Shown here: piece after piece, positions 1 through 13,133 of the stretch | Layout: every line of letters starts with the position of its first letter | Position numbering within the stretch: position 1 is the stretch's first letter | Origin: Sinotaia quadrata | Taxonomy: Eukaryota; Mollusca; Gastropoda; Architaenioglossa; Viviparidae | Assembly: GCA_028829895.1 (NCBI GenBank) | Contig: CM054177.1 | Location: 77,482,663-77,546,662, forward strand | DNA length: 64,000 nucleotides | Reading direction: 5' to 3' | Notes under the pieces: model-generated | Database searches by the model: none | Told to the model about the DNA's origin: nothing | Seen by the model: only the letters and a program-made list of their open reading frames with translations | Position numbers and translations under genes: made by a program

Positions 1-630
1 TCAGTGTTAAAGTGATATGCCATGTTAAAGTGTTAGCTTTAGTTTTCATTGCAAACAGCCTGGAGCAAACATTGCCTTGTTTGTTTAATGTCGCACCGCT
101 GACTGCATGCGCTCAAGTTTCTTCATTCTTAAACATATTTTTTTTCCTTTTCCAAGAGTGTGTATTGCTTTCAAGTTCTTAGACCTCTCTGGGTACGCAG
201 TGGAAATGGGTGGGCGGGTACGGGTGGCATATCGGAATCGTGAACGCCATAAGCCATCAAGAACACTCCCCCCCCCCCCCTTCGCCTTACATATGCACAT
301 AAATACCCACAGCACACATACACAGACAAAAGCCCAAACGAGTGCAAATTGACATGTGTGTATGGATGTGTATATTCGAGGAGTTCTATAACCTTGTTAC
401 CATAGCTTTAAAAAAATTAATTTAATTTATTTATTTTTGGGGGGAGGGGTGTCTTTAAAACTTCCGACGCCAGTAGCTTGGCAGTATTAAGTGTATATGA
501 GAATCGAGATCTGGGAATTCTTACGGTTACTAACCAACAACATAATCAAAACAATACACAAGAGTGAAATGGTGGATCTTCATCATTGTCTTGTAATCTC
601 TGGTCTTTGGTACGGTATCTATTGGCGTCC
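1..630. other. Intergenic DNA, no gene seen
   Basis: Short open frames occur on both strands but none resembles a known protein. A poly-C run lies near 267-279 and a G-rich run near 437-450. Nothing else is supported. Confidence 0.6.
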
Positions 631-956
631 CTGTTCGTTAACATTATGCCTGTTATGGCTGTTAGCATTATGCCTGTTGGAGTCCCTGTTCTTTAGCATT
701 ATGCCTGTTGGAGTCCCTGTTCTTTAGCATTATGTCTGTTGGAATCCCTGGTCGTCAGCATTATGCCTGTTGGAGCCTCAGATCTTCAGCATTATGCCCG
801 TTGTTGGAGTCTCTGATTAGAATTATATCTGTTGGAGTCCCAGGTCTTTAGCATTATGCATGTCGGAGTCTCAGGTCTTCAGTACTATGCCTGATGGAGT
901 CATGGTCTTCAGCATTATTCCTCCTTGGGTCTCTGATCTTTAGTATTATATCTGTT
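631..956. repeat. Degenerate minisatellite, unit about 31-34 bp
   Basis: About ten diverged copies of a unit built on GCATTATGCCTGTTGGAGTC. Two adjacent copies near 670-730 are almost identical; later copies carry substitutions and small indels. The short plus-strand open frame across the first copies is a by-product of the repeat. Confidence 0.85.
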
Positions 957-3291
957 TCAATATTTTTATTCACAAATACTTTTCTTAAATGTGATAATAG
1001 AATATTAGGTGATTGTATACTGCAAGTTTAAGGTTCCAAATAATTTCAAGAATGATTAATTTGATCACTTAAAATATAAAAAAAAATGTTAACTTCTAAA
1101 AATTAAAAACAAAATAGTTATAAGAAATGTCTAATAAAATTCATTGGATATGATTCTGTAATTTACAACTAGCATTATAAATATTTTAAACCAAAAGTAC
1201 TGTGCCATTTTTATGAAAAGGCTACCACTATATACTGGCTAGAAAATTCTACTGATACTAGGTGTGTTTATTTGCCAAGCAGGAGGTTAAGTTGTTTGGT
1301 GAGTTAGAAAAGTTTGCTTCCGGCCCCTGTTTCTATTTCTTCTGCTATTTTTCTTAGTGTTGATGTTTCTGAGGCTGTTATTATCTTGGCTGGGTGGTTA
1401 TCTGGCATTATTTGGAATTATAGATAAGCTTTTATTGTTCTTTGGATTATCATAATTTGGATTGATTTTTGTACATTCTCTGCTATTGTACTGATATTTG
1501 ATGTTGATATCTGGCCTGAGAGTTCATTTTTTTAATAATGGTTGGTTTAGGTCTAGTAGTTGTACTGGTGCATTTAGTAATCTGAACATCACGAAGGTAT
1601 GGTGGAGACATAGAACTGTTTTTACGGTTTCTCCCCATGCAGGTTTTGACACTGCCTCCTTCATTCCTGGTACTATGCACTGATCTTTATAGGCTATCCA
1701 CTGATGATTTTCCTAGGAATGCCTCTCCTAGGAATTTTCCTTTGGTCTGATATTCTACTTCTATACGATATACTTTTAATTTTGGAAGTTATATTTGACA
1801 GTTATTTTTGCTTGGAATACTATTGCTTGGGTTTTTGCTTCAGAGTGTTTCATTATCTATTGTCACGGGAAAAGGCATGTAGTCAGAATTAAGAGTTTTA
1901 TTTCACTCAGCACGTAAGCAAAGCACAGACTAAGGGAGGTAATTCACGGTCAAAAACGCGATCTTTGATAACAGAGTCATACTCTAACGCATAAATAACT
2001 GTAACTTGTAAACACTAATTTGTTCAACAGTCTCATCTAGATAAGACAGACAGTATGAAGACCTAGAATGTGCATATCATCTCACGCATATGTATATACA
2101 TATTTAAGGAGGGTTTTATAGGTATATATATTTATGTTGAATGAATCAGTTATATTCATAGATGAGTGTGTATGCATGAACACCCACCAACGGAGGGTGG
2201 TTGTGGGTGTGTGCCAAACTGGTGCTACCTGTTTCACCCACTTCTGCCAGCCCTCCATACCTCAGATGCACTGCGAGGCTGTGGAGATCCCCCAGAAGCA
2301 GACCAAGAATGAGAACATTCTGAAGATGAAAATTCTAATGCAGCTTCTGGACGAAGAAAGCGGAAAAAATGTATGCATGAATGTACTTGTTTATGAGCCC
2401 AAATAGTAAATGTGCATTAGATTTTGCCTAGCGAGCAAAATGCACGCAGTTAAAATGCATGCTTCAGTGAATTATTTAGTGACAAGGTTAAAAACATCTA
2501 AAAGTTTCTACAGTTTTCATCAAAAGTATAAATATGAAGGACTGATGGCTGGATCTGAGAGAGAATTATAACATCAGCCAAGTAGTTACAAACTATGGGA
2601 ACACTTTGAGATGCCCGCCCTCGATATGACATAGGTCTTGGTGCATGGCATTCAACTGGTGACAAAGAAGCATTTCTCTCCATGTAACATCAAGCTTTTG
2701 TAACATCAACTTTGTCCAAGAATGCAGTCTTTGTTAGAAGGAAGAAGAAGATTTTCTATTTTATGATGAACATGGGAGTTATACTGGAAGACATTAAACT
2801 TCATTTTGTGGTAAAATTTCGTATACAGAGATTTTACTAAGGAGAGATGGAAATATCTCTCTCCACCTGTTTGTTCATCCGTTGACCACCAAGTATTAAA
2901 GCATCAAGGCAACTTGTTTTCAATACCTCCTGGCAGAGTGAAAAGTTCAGTCTTCAAGACAGCTTATGTATGTGACGCAGTTGCAGGCAATTAATGACAG
3001 ATGAGCCATTTTCGTCTCTCTGTCTCGGCTTTGTTTGAAGTCTCTATTCCATGGTTGGAGGGATATAATTTTGGAGTCCATATGGATCTAAGAAGCACTA
3101 CATCCATAGACGCGAGGACACTTCACTAGTCAAATCATCTGGTAATGATAGACATCCCTGAGGTTTTCCATCATCTTGGTAACCAGCGAAATCAGCGATA
3201 ATTACCAAAGCTGGCACCAGCCAAAGTACAGATCTGCCCATGAGATATAGCGCCTTGATCTGCAATCATTGCTGTTAAGATGCTATGAGGA
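957..3291. other. Intergenic DNA, no gene seen
   Basis: No ORF with recognisable similarity. The open frame at 2134-2406 (90 codons, several Cys and His) matches no family I know and has no clear splice context. A short motif AAGGGAGGTAATT near 1932 has a look-alike near 8620 and may mark an old dispersed repeat; support is weak. Confidence 0.5.
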
Positions 3292-3458
3292 GACATCTTC
3301 TCTACAAAGCATCCTAATGAGCGATGAGTCATCGAAGCAACCTTTATGAGTGACACGACAGATTATGTCACCTCTCTTCAAAGCATTCTAATGAGCGATG
3401 CTATGATGCGCCATCTTTTCGAAGTACCCCTCATGAGTGACATGTGAGATTACGTCAG
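3292..3458. repeat. Two-copy direct repeat, about 74 bp
   Basis: The segment CAAAGCATYCTAATGAGCGA occurs at about 3305 and 3379, and similar sequence continues through both units, including TGAGTGACA and the ends near GATTAYGTCA. The copies are moderately diverged. Confidence 0.7.
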
Positions 3459-3462
3459 TGAC

Positions 3463-3514
3463 CTTCAAACATCGACAGTACTAAGTGAGTAGTTAGTACT
3501 GTTGATGTTTGAAG
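3463..3514. repeat. Perfect-type hairpin, 21-bp arms
   Basis: The left arm at 3463-3483 and right arm at 3494-3514 are reverse complements at 20 of 21 positions, the single difference being a G-T pair in RNA. The loop is 10 nt. It lies directly after the 74-bp repeat pair. It could be a foldback insertion or a small structured RNA. Confidence 0.85.
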
Positions 3515-3710
3515 ATCAGTGAACAAGCCAAACTCGACTACCCCCCTTGTGTTTCTAACTTCAGCTCGCCCTATACTTGTGACATGTATCAACGCGTTTT
3601 CTTTTGTTCTTTTTAAAAAAAAAAATCTCTCTCTATGTAAGTTTGTAAAAATATATATATATAATTTATTTAATAAAAAATAATTTTATACGAGCCCTGT
3701 CCTATCTTTA

Positions 3711-3965
3711 TAGAAGCGTTTCTCAACCTTTTTTACACTGAAGGAGACCCTTAAATTATTTCTGATCTCGGGGAACCCCTGCATAAAAATTAATGTATTT
3801 ACGATGTTTACTTTTTTCAATCATTATCTCTCGGGGAGCCCCTAGTGACCCCGGTTTGGAATCCTTGTTAAGAAACCCTAGTCTAATCCACTGGATTGTT
3901 AGAAAGATCAATGTGGCCATTTTGCTAAATATGTTTAATGTCTTAATCCTGTGGATGGGACGGCA
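3711..3965. mobile_element. hAT-like non-autonomous element, copy 1
   Basis: The left end reads GCGTTTCTCAACCTTTTTT and is followed by blocks such as GGGGAACCCCTGCATAAAAA and CTCGGGGAGCCCCTAGTGAC, a style typical of hAT-derived MITEs. The segment ending near 3881 reads, in reverse complement, CTAGGGTTTCTTAACAAGG, a possible degenerate terminal inverted repeat. Similarity to the copy at 6310 appears to run on to about 3965. No clear 8-bp target-site duplication was found. No transposase ORF is present. Confidence 0.6.
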
Positions 3966-6309
3966 AAAAGGATCCTGTGACTAATTTTGTATTGACAGTT
4001 GTGAAAATAAAAATAAAAAAGATCGACTACCCTACTTTCCAGGCAAAGTTCTACAGAAAAATTCCACCCCTAAAACTCTTACACCTCCACTCTTCATATC
4101 TATGGTGCTATATTTCTTTCCGCAACTTTTAAATCAAGAAATTCCCACACCTGTCCACGAAGTCAGCTACATTGAAGCGCTGACGTTGAGACTTTTTAAT
4201 GCTACAAAAACAAAAATGAAGCAGAGTAAGCTCTCTTTATTCAGGAAATTACATTCCTGTAAAAAAAAAAAAAAAATCAAAAAAAAAATCACACGGATGT
4301 ATAATTACCGAATGTTGAGACCATAAGTGATTGAACATTATGTGCACACACTTGTGGTTGTGTGTGTGTATGTATGTTTGTGTGTGTGTATGTGTGAGAG
4401 GATCGTGTTACAATTATGACAAGATGAAACATAGAAATGAAACTACTTCAGCATGTCTACAAGTTTCTCTGCCATGAAATGCGAACATGCAGCGACGAAA
4501 TAGAATTTAATAGACTAATAACATATGGGAGCGGTCCAACAAGCAGTCAGCAAGAAGCAGATTGCTACTTTTACATCACGGTAGCATCTGACTGGCAGAC
4601 CTTGAGAAATACAAAATGTATTCCCTCAATTTATCCGAAACAAGTCTTTGCGCACAATCACTTCTGCACAATAAGAATGGCCGAAACTACGTCTACTTTT
4701 CACTGTGTGTACAAGTTTTTTTTTATAAACAAAATCGTCTCTTCTGGACGGGTGCCAACAAGTTCTTTCGTCGAAAGCAGGACCCGACATTAGTAACTGT
4801 GTCAGTATTTTTGGCTCTTTTAATGCTATGCTTTGTCGAGATGCAGAAATGCCACAACTGTTACGCTAGCTACAACAGAGAAGAAATGAACGCCATATGG
4901 CTGTGTACCTAGCTGCAATCTTGGCGGCAAACTCATAAATATGCGAGGTCTACTTGTCGTAAATGTAGAGGGAAAATGTACAATAGATGCAAATGTCGCG
5001 CATGTTGATCCTATAAATGCAGAGGGGGGGGGGGTTGTCGTTGTAAAACTTCACTCCGGTCATTTCCGGTATGAGTAGTTAAGGAAATAGTAGCGGTAAA
5101 ACAACAGTCTATAGAGGCCTCGCCTGTTCCGACCACAGCCCCAGACACCCTTTCACCGACTAGTGGCTGACAATCCTTTCCAACCCGTGCCACCGTGCTG
5201 ATGAAATGCGGACACCTAACTCGATTTAAGCCAGCGATCAGAATCTTGGCTGCCGGAAGTTGATTCCTTGACGGGCGAGTTCGCTCTGACCTGAGTGGTT
5301 ATGTGACCTGAGTGGTTATGCGGTGCGAGGGACACTTCGATTCGCTTAACACTTGAATGACCCGTCCGCGAAACCAGATAACGTTGGAAAGGGATGTTTA
5401 ACCCAAACTAAATCGACACTTGACTGGGGCTTATATATCCCCCTTAGGTGTGTTTGTAGATCACGAATTTGACCACACTATAACTATCGGCCTGTTTTTG
5501 TTCTACTCAGACCATATTCGTATCATAGATAAAAAAAAAAACAATTGAAAATGAATTTTTAAAAAGATATAGAATAATCACTGTTCGACCAAACTATACC
5601 TTCACCTTAATCAAAGCAATGCATGCAGTTTAGAAACTAGAAACAAAACTTTTAAAAAGTACTATCTAATACTGAAACGAAACGAAAATGAATTTGCATA
5701 TGGGTGTCCTTGAGAGTTAAATGTTATTCTTGGCCGTTGGGTTCAAAATGTAATGTATATTTATTTTTCTAAGCTATGATATAGATAACCAAATAAGGCA
5801 TGAATGGGGTTAATTAGATAATTATTCATGCTAATCTTTAATATTGTAAAGCTAAATAAAATTAATTTTCGAAATCGCGTTGCCTAAAGAATTTAGTTGA
5901 AATGAATTATTTATCTTTCATTTACTTGTAATCGTTCCTTCGTGGATTTAAAATAAACCATTCGGAGAAAATATAAATAAAATTTTTAAATTCCTTTTCT
6001 CTTATACATTTACAGGTGCGGGCGTTAGTCGCTTCCAATCAAAATAGTTCTTCCAAACGTAAAAGTTCCCTCCCTTGTAAGCTATTCCTAATAACATTAC
6101 AAAAAAATATAATTACTGTTTACAAAAATTAAACATTTGAGACATGCATTTGTGATTGTTGTGATAGGAGTAATGAATACCGAGTGTTCATTTTAAGAAG
6201 AATTAGAATTTTTCTTCTGTCGTTTCGGTAAAAAAAAAATTAAAAAATTTCAGATTCGCGGGGGAACAGGAACAGACACTAGTAGTGAAGGTAGGACACT
6301 TTAAGTCCA
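3966..6309. other. Intergenic DNA, no gene seen
   Basis: Holds an A-rich run near 4261-4290, a GT-rich low-complexity stretch near 4350-4397, a poly-G run near 5024-5034 and two tandem copies of a 17-bp unit, TGACCTGAGTGGTTATG, at 5287-5320. Open frames at 4437-4793 and 4616-4912 overlap in different frames and match nothing I recognise. Confidence 0.55.
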
Positions 6310-6530
6310 GCCTTTATCGACCTTCTTTTTACTCTGGAGGAACCTAGAATTAATTTTCAGGTCTCAAGGAACCACTGTATAAAAATGACTCTTTCTACAA
6401 TGCTTATTTTTTTTTCAATCTCGATCTCTTGGTGTACCCTTAGCAACCCCTCGTGGTGATCAGCATTGAATTACCTCTAATGGATTTCATGCCACCATTT
6501 CATTCATCTAACTGTTTAAATCTTCGGATC
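6310..6530. mobile_element. hAT-like non-autonomous element, copy 2
   Basis: Diverged second copy of the family at 3711. Shared blocks in the same order are CGACCTTCTTTTTACTCTGG, AAGGAACCACTGTATAAAAA, TTTTTTCAATCTCGATCTCT and CCCTTAGCAACCCCT. The ends are too decayed to define target duplications. Family identity rests on alignment by eye to copy 1. Confidence 0.55.
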
Positions 6531-7478
6531 AAGGTCTGCTTGGTGATCTGGCATGGAAAGAAGAAGTAAAAAAGAAACTGGAAGAGAAGTGAGTGATTTT
6601 TACGGCTTGCAGTCTGCTTCTATGATTTAATTCTATGCCATGATATGAAATAAAAGGCTGTGAATTTTCGGACAGTAATAATATTTATTTCTCGATTAAT
6701 TTCTGTTACACTGTCGCACTTTGAACAAGGACCGCTAAGATGACTCAACCTAGGGTGACAATAAAAGATAAAGTCAGGGTTCTTTTTTAGTCTTGCAATT
6801 TGAAATTCTAAGTAATGGATTTCTTGAAAAGAATCTTGCCAGTAATGTTGGTCTTGCAATTTGAAATACCAAGTTATGTACTTCTTGGAAAAAAATCTTG
6901 CCAATAACTTTGGTCTTGCACGCGCGTGTTTGTATGATTGTATAGACAGACGATAGATAGATAGACAAACAGACAGACATATAGATAGATAGATAGTCAT
7001 TGAGATTTATTTAATTCATTCGACAAAACAGTTTTAATAGAAGGGCTCCATTATTTTTGATTTTTTTAAAAGTACCCTGCAATAATTATTTTTTTTAAAA
7101 AAGTATTAATCTGAATACAGTGTACAGTGTAAGTCTAAATGTAATAAATGGAAAAAAAGTCTGGGATAGCGTACCACCCCCCACCCCACCCCACCCCACC
7201 CGATCCTTCTACCGGCTTTCGTTTTGGGACCAGGCACTACAGTGACTGAGTGATCACGTTTGCGTTCGCAATTTTCACGCGGACAGCTCTGAGTTCCAGC
7301 ACCTTATTTACAGCGGTTTCATTCGAACACACGCCAGGTAGATATAAGACCCGTTCTTGGTTATGGATGATATCAGCAGCGACAGGTGAAACTTTAAAAT
7401 GATAAATCGCGGCTCCCCTTGGGATTTCGTCGGCACGCGTTTAAAAAGTTTTGAGAGCTTGTACGGAACCTTCTCCGT
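6531..7478. other. Intergenic DNA with small simple repeats
   Basis: Contains an interrupted (GATA/GACA)n tract at about 6952-6996, C-rich runs of the form CCCCACCCC at about 7177-7201, and a near-duplicate of CTTGCAATTTGAAAT at 6793 and 6854. No gene seen; the 126-codon minus-strand frame at 6620-7000 runs through the GATA tract and is dismissed. Confidence 0.6.
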
Positions 7479-7584
7479 AAGTGTCGTGCGCAAACACTTG
7501 CACCACTGTCTCCCGAAATGAAATCTTAAGTGTCGTGCGCAAACACTTGCACCACCGTCTCCCGAAATGAAATCCTAAGTGTGG
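7479..7584. repeat. Tandem repeat, 49-bp unit, 2.1 copies
   Basis: Copies begin with AAGTGTCGTGCGC at 7479 and 7528, and a partial third starts at 7577. The two full copies differ at only a few bases, so the duplication is recent. Confidence 0.9.
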
Positions 7585-8932
7585 AATGCACACTCTTCAT
7601 TTGTACTCGCAGCTCTACACTACAGGCTGAACTCTGTGTACGAATGCTTCAGTGCCGTGCGCAGCCCCCCCCCCCCCTTGGCATTCACGGCTTTTCGTTT
7701 ATTCCTGTGGAACTCGGTGGGCACATGTTTTAGTTTTACGTTCAAACTGCCGTGCAAGCTTATATTTATTTGGGCTGTGTTAAACAAGTTACATGTATTT
7801 GTAATACGTGAAATAGAAAGGAAAGGTTTTCTTAAATACAGCAACCACAACCGCGTAACCCAGAGAGCATGTTCTAAATACTGCAATCAAAACAGCACAA
7901 ACCAGACAGCAACGTACAGAACACTTGTCCTAAAACCTGCAATCAAAACAGCGTAATCCAGAGAGCAACTGAGAATTGAAAGCTGATCCAGCACACACGA
8001 AGAACTGGACCTGGCTGACGAGGTCGGGTTGTTTTGGGTCGTGTGCTAAAATGGAAGAGCTCAAAGTCACCATCAAACTCGTTTCCCGAGCGTTGTACTT
8101 ATAGTATAACCATAAACGCTCTCCGCAAGCAGTCTTGAGTGTCATGTAGAAACACTTGATTGTACTAATAAAAATAAAATAAGAAGTACATGGATATATC
8201 CGCACAGGTTAGTGAGGTTGCCGTTCGTTAAATGTGGAGTAGTGAAAAGAAGTCAAAACAGGAAGTAAGAGTGTGGAGGACTTTTCACACGGCAGGTTGG
8301 CGTCGTCTGCTAGTCTAGTAAATCAACAGAAAACATCAATGTGATGATGCTGTGGCAATGGTGACTGAAAACCAAAGAAAGATAAGTGACCAACACACAA
8401 AAGAATACCCTAGCTAGAGTGCAGCCCAGAACTGAGATAACACTTACTTGTCATACAAGTGCAATGACTGAACAGGGAAATAAATATTTCTTAAACAAAT
8501 AGTTCGAACAAAGAGAAAAGAAAAGAGTATCTACTTTGAATTTTGAGATCTAGTGTTTCTCGTGACGTAATTTCGGCCTGAAATGGAATGGAGGGATGTA
8601 GGAAGTGTTGGACACAAAGGGAGGCAATTTCGCTTATGAAATAATTTGTTCCCCTCGATTGCATTTGTTTGCAATTAAGTCAACTCTCTGTCGATAAATA
8701 AAATTCAGTGCAAGATTTTATACAGGATCTATTGATACTAGAGAGAAAGGCAGTCGAAATCAGAATTTCGGAAACTGACTTCTGATCCCTCCCTCTCTAT
8801 ATATATTGTATTAAAATATTATAAAGGAAAATATTTTTTCTACCCTTATTATGACCCCGAATACAGCGAGTTATATTACAGTGCAAATAAAAAACAAAAT
8901 CAGTTTCTTTACGTGTTGGTCTATGATTTAGC
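7585..8932. other. Intergenic DNA with a decayed short repeat
   Basis: A poly-C run lies near 7667-7677. At about 7830-7965 a segment containing TGCAATCAAAACAGC and CAGAGAGCA recurs two to three times. The rest shows no gene or repeat I can support. Confidence 0.5.
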
Positions 8933-9190
8933 GTATTGTACCTCTTTTAGATACCTCTAAATTTACCACAATGACTAGAGTCAGTATTGTACCTCTTTCA
9001 GATACCTCTAAATTTACTTTACGATGACTACAGTCAACATTGTACCTCTTTCAGATACCTTTAAATTTACTTTACGATGGCTACAATCAGTATTGTACCT
9101 CTTTCAGATACCTCTAAAGTTACTTTACGATGACTACAGTCAGTATTGTACCTCTTTCAGATACCTCTAAATTTACTACGATGACTACAT
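8933..9190. repeat. Minisatellite, unit about 51-54 bp, 5 copies
   Basis: Each copy opens with RYATTGTACCTCTTTCAGAT and continues through ACCTCTAAATTTACTTTACG. Starts are at about 8933, 8984, 9037, 9090 and 9143. The first and last copies are the most diverged. Confidence 0.9.
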
Positions 9191-11513
9191 TTTCTTCGAA
9201 TTAGTGTCCATGAATTATACTAAGATGAATTATACTTCTTAATTGATATTTCACTGAGGTACAAGGTGATAAATCGTCTTTCTATTTGACTGCAAAGGAC
9301 CAGGATTGCACAATGCAATTAGGAAATTTACGATGCCACTTATCTTCCTTCCTACGTCATGGTTTTACATTTCTCAATTTGACACCTCTTGTTTATTTTG
9401 AAAACAGGCAGCATATAGCTATATCAGAAAAAAATTCTATTGCCTATACATGGTTTTACTTATGTTGTCGTTTCTGCATCATATTGAATTACGTGGTAAT
9501 TCCTTGTGTATTGCCTCTGGTTATGATTATAATTTTGTTTTGCACTCCATGTGTGTGTTTACACATATTCCTTTTAATACTCAGTCCTTGTATTCGCTAG
9601 TGATAAAATTTTGCTTTGAACGTCTGCAAGTATTTCTCGCTTGCATCTAGCCATCGTTTTATTTGCGTGTATGTGTGCGTGTATGTGTGTATGTGTGTGA
9701 GTGAGTATATGTCTGAGTGCGTTTGTGTATGTGATTGTGTGTGAAAGCGTATCTGAGTGGGTGGGTGTTTGGTTGGTGGGATCTAGCTTTCATTAGAAAC
9801 TGTCTGCATATTATTTCTCACTTTGTTCATTACTTGTGCAAGATGGCCCCAGGTCCAAAGAGAATTCACTAGCTAGAATATAAGGATCTCGAAGTTTTAA
9901 TTCAGCCATACATAGTGATGAATTTCAATGGCTGTTCAATTGTGAAGTTAGGTAATGCATGTCGGGGCAATTTGCATAACTCACTGGGGAAGTATTAAAT
10001 GTGAGGTGCCCAGCCAAGTGGCAAAATAATTTGCCTCAGACGTGCTTGACTCAGCGTACAGGTATAGATAAAACCTCCCCCCCCCCTCACCCCAAAGTCT
10101 CAGTTAAGTTCTGCCATTTACAATGACACATCTATAACACAAAGTTAACAAATGCGCTTTTAGTAACTTGGAAGTAAACAGTTTAATAAGATATGATGAA
10201 ATGATAAATGGACAAGGACTGATTAAATTTAACATGTTGCTTAATCATGAAAATGATGGTCAAATCAAACTACTACTTCCCGATTGTTACGAAGACCAAT
10301 TTTCAAGTACATCCACACACAATCACAATCATACATTCATATCATCAAAGAGAAACAGCTCTTTAAAAATTATCACATCCAAAACAAATTCACCGGAAAC
10401 TGAAATACTGTGCACTATTATCAGACAAATGCACACAATAAACATTTTACCTTCGCTTTTGACTAAACAGTATCTGAAACTGCGCGATAACTTCTCAATC
10501 ATTCTTTTCTTCTATTTTTTTTTTTTTACATGCGATTGGCACTAGAAAGACGTGTAAGGAGAAACATTGGGCAGTCAAACACAAAGTGTCAAGTTTGTTC
10601 TGCGCACGTGTTAATATCCTTCGATGTGCGTCACTTTCTCGGCTGCTGATGTAAAACGCGCGTGCGGGGTTTCGCTGACGTCATTGATTGTGCGCGGCAG
10701 TGCCTGGCTCTAAGCGCAGCTCGCGTCATTGTCAAGAGGTCATGTTTCGTGTTGTGGTGGGACGATGACTGTAGGATTTTGTTCTCAGTCGGAGTTCAAC
10801 TCTTTCAACTCTTGCCGGTACAGCGTGAACAACACTTTCTCTTACTATTTTAGCAACAGGGGTTGTGTTGCAGTTACATTGTATTGGTACACTTCTCACG
10901 GCATCAATTGAAACATTGACAAAGTGACGTCGATTTAATCCACATATAGAGGACCCTGCCCCGCGTGCAGATTGGCGTCCTTAGATTTGATCCTGGGGTT
11001 CAGATCTTTTACAGTTCTAGCACCTCCCTGTCCTTTCCTCCGGAGGTCACTGTCCGTGTTCTCGGTTTAAAATTAAAAAAATGCTCGCTCCGACAAGTCA
11101 GAAAACGATAGACGTAAATTGAATGTCGAACCGGTCGCACTGCGAAACTTTTTTTTTTACCTCTAGCTTCTTCTTGCGTTAGAAGGGGGCCAGGGAAGGA
11201 GGGAGGGGCATTGATAGGGCTTCCACTCTCTGAAAATTTATTTAACTGAAAACCTATCCACGTGCGTGTGTATCTTTTCTCTCTCTCTTTTTCCTTGTGC
11301 AGAAGTAAGTTGTGTTTGTGTAAGTAATAAAGGAGAAAAGGGAGAAAGACAAATACGGCTGCACTGAAATATAAATGAAACAGAGTAGATGGGGTAGGGG
11401 GCTCGGATATGGTGGCACAAAAGGCATTGCAACCTTTTGCCCCAGCAGAGGGCCAGAGGTAGCGCTGCGATTTTAACAACTTCCAGAGGGGGGACAGACG
11501 GCTCTATCTTAAG
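9191..11513. other. Intergenic DNA, no gene seen
   Basis: Holds a TG-rich low-complexity stretch at about 9662-9780, a poly-C run near 10075-10086 and a poly-T run near 10516-10529. The 125-codon frame at 10168-10545 begins at TTG rather than ATG and matches nothing known. The 156-codon minus frame at 11009-11479 is low complexity and unrecognised. Confidence 0.55.
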
Positions 11514-11721
11514 AAAGGACATTTTATGGCGCAGAGTAAAGGACATTTATGGCGCGGAGTAAAGGACATTTATGGCGCAGAGTAAAGGACATTTATGGCA
11601 CAGAGTAAAGGACATTTATAGCACAGAGTAAAGGACATTTAAAGGACATTTATGACACAGAGTAAAGGACATTTATGGCGCAGAGTAAAGGACATTTATG
11701 GCGCAGAGTAAAGGACATTTT
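11514..11721. repeat. Minisatellite, 23-bp unit, about 9 copies
   Basis: Unit AAAGGACATTTATGGCGCAG plus AGT. Copies differ by GCG/ACA/GCA changes, and one unit is truncated to 11 bp near 11635. The array is homogeneous and probably young. Confidence 0.95.
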
Positions 11722-12425
11722 GCCCCTTGCTCAAGAGGGGTAGTCGGTAGCACAACCGGGGTAGGGGTGGGGACTAGACTCGTATAATTCTTTATTTTTA
11801 AAACAGATTGGTCTGATATATATAAGTTGTAAAAGTACATGTGCAGCCAATTAAAATAAAATAGTTGTGCAATTCTTTTGTTCTTTTTTTTGTTCAAGCT
11901 TAGCACCTCTATTTATACTGTCAAAGTAATATGTGCATTTGGTCAGCCAAAATAGTCAGCATGTGTGTGCCAAAGACAAAAAAAAAAAAAATAGTGCACC
12001 TTGTACCTTGTGCACCAAAAGAAGTATGTATAAAGTATATTTCAACGCGTGAATGGACACGTGTACAATGCAATTTGTATAGTCCAAGTACTATGGGTAA
12101 CGTAGCTATGCTGCTGACTATGTATAAGAAATATATAGTAGAGCAGGAGATTCTAAATAGATCTGAGGGTTTTCGGCTGTTTACTGATACTAAGTTTTTG
12201 ATAAACTACAAATAGGAAAATGGAAGGGAAAAAACACAGTACAACCCAACCCAGCATGTTGCTCAACAAATCCAAACGGCCCAAAATTGATAAGTAACAT
12301 AACCTGGATGATGCATCTCAAAAGCAGATATTAAGGTAATAAAACTGTAAAAAACAAACACCTTACCTATGCCAACATCACTCTGTTTTTACATCTTTCC
12401 AATTTCAAAGGCACCATCAGTTTAA

Positions 12426-12431
<6 letters not shown>
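11722..12431. other. Intergenic DNA, no gene seen
   Basis: An A-run lies at about 11977-11990. No recognisable gene, RNA or repeat otherwise. Confidence 0.5.

Positions 12432-12515
<84 letters not shown>
12432..12515. repeat. (CA)n microsatellite, about 84 bp
   Basis: Uninterrupted CA dinucleotide tract of about 42 units. Confidence 0.98.
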
Positions 12516-12518
<3 letters not shown>

Positions 12519-12904
12519 TGCTCTACACACATACCTTCATTCCATCTGCGGAATCAATTCACTCTGGAAGGGGGGGGGAGAGTAAATCCTAAATCAATCA
12601 ATCGATAGTTAATGTGAGCGCTCTCTCTCTTTCTCTTTATGTTCACGTGATGGACTATTGTAAAGTGTATGTTTACATGCGTATAAATGTTTATACGTGT
12701 GTTAATGGAATGTGTAGTGACCCTAGTTTTAAAGTGCAATTTAAAGGTACCATATTAGTGGCCGCAGAAAAACCTGATGTTTCTGGATGGTTCCAACACG
12801 GAGTCCGATTTTATGTTTGTAATTTTGGCTTCTTTCCCATTTCCGGGTTAAAATATTCGAGCTGCTTAATTTTCATTGCATAAGAATAACATCTGCCTGT
12901 CTGT
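12516..12904. other. Intergenic DNA between two microsatellites
   Basis: No gene seen. The open frame at 12614-12883 lies in AT-rich sequence and matches no family. Confidence 0.5.
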
Positions 12905-13024
<120 letters not shown>

Positions 13025-13133
13025 GATGTGCTTGAATACTTGCTCACTTATCTCAGCAATCAGTGATTTGATTGCTGCATTCAAACAATGACTATCTGTG
13101 AGACAGCTGGCAAATGAATTATCCTTATTACAG

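Noticed and set aside
4437..4912. Two overlapping frames of 118 and 98 codons
   Set aside because: They overlap in different frames, match no family and lack a convincing splice or start context.
10168..10545. 125-codon open frame
   Set aside because: It starts at TTG, has no known similarity, ends in a poly-F run from a T-tract and lacks splice signals that I can defend.
11009..11479. 156-codon minus-strand open frame, the second longest in the window
   Set aside because: Low-complexity content, no recognisable domain, overlaps another frame on the same strand.
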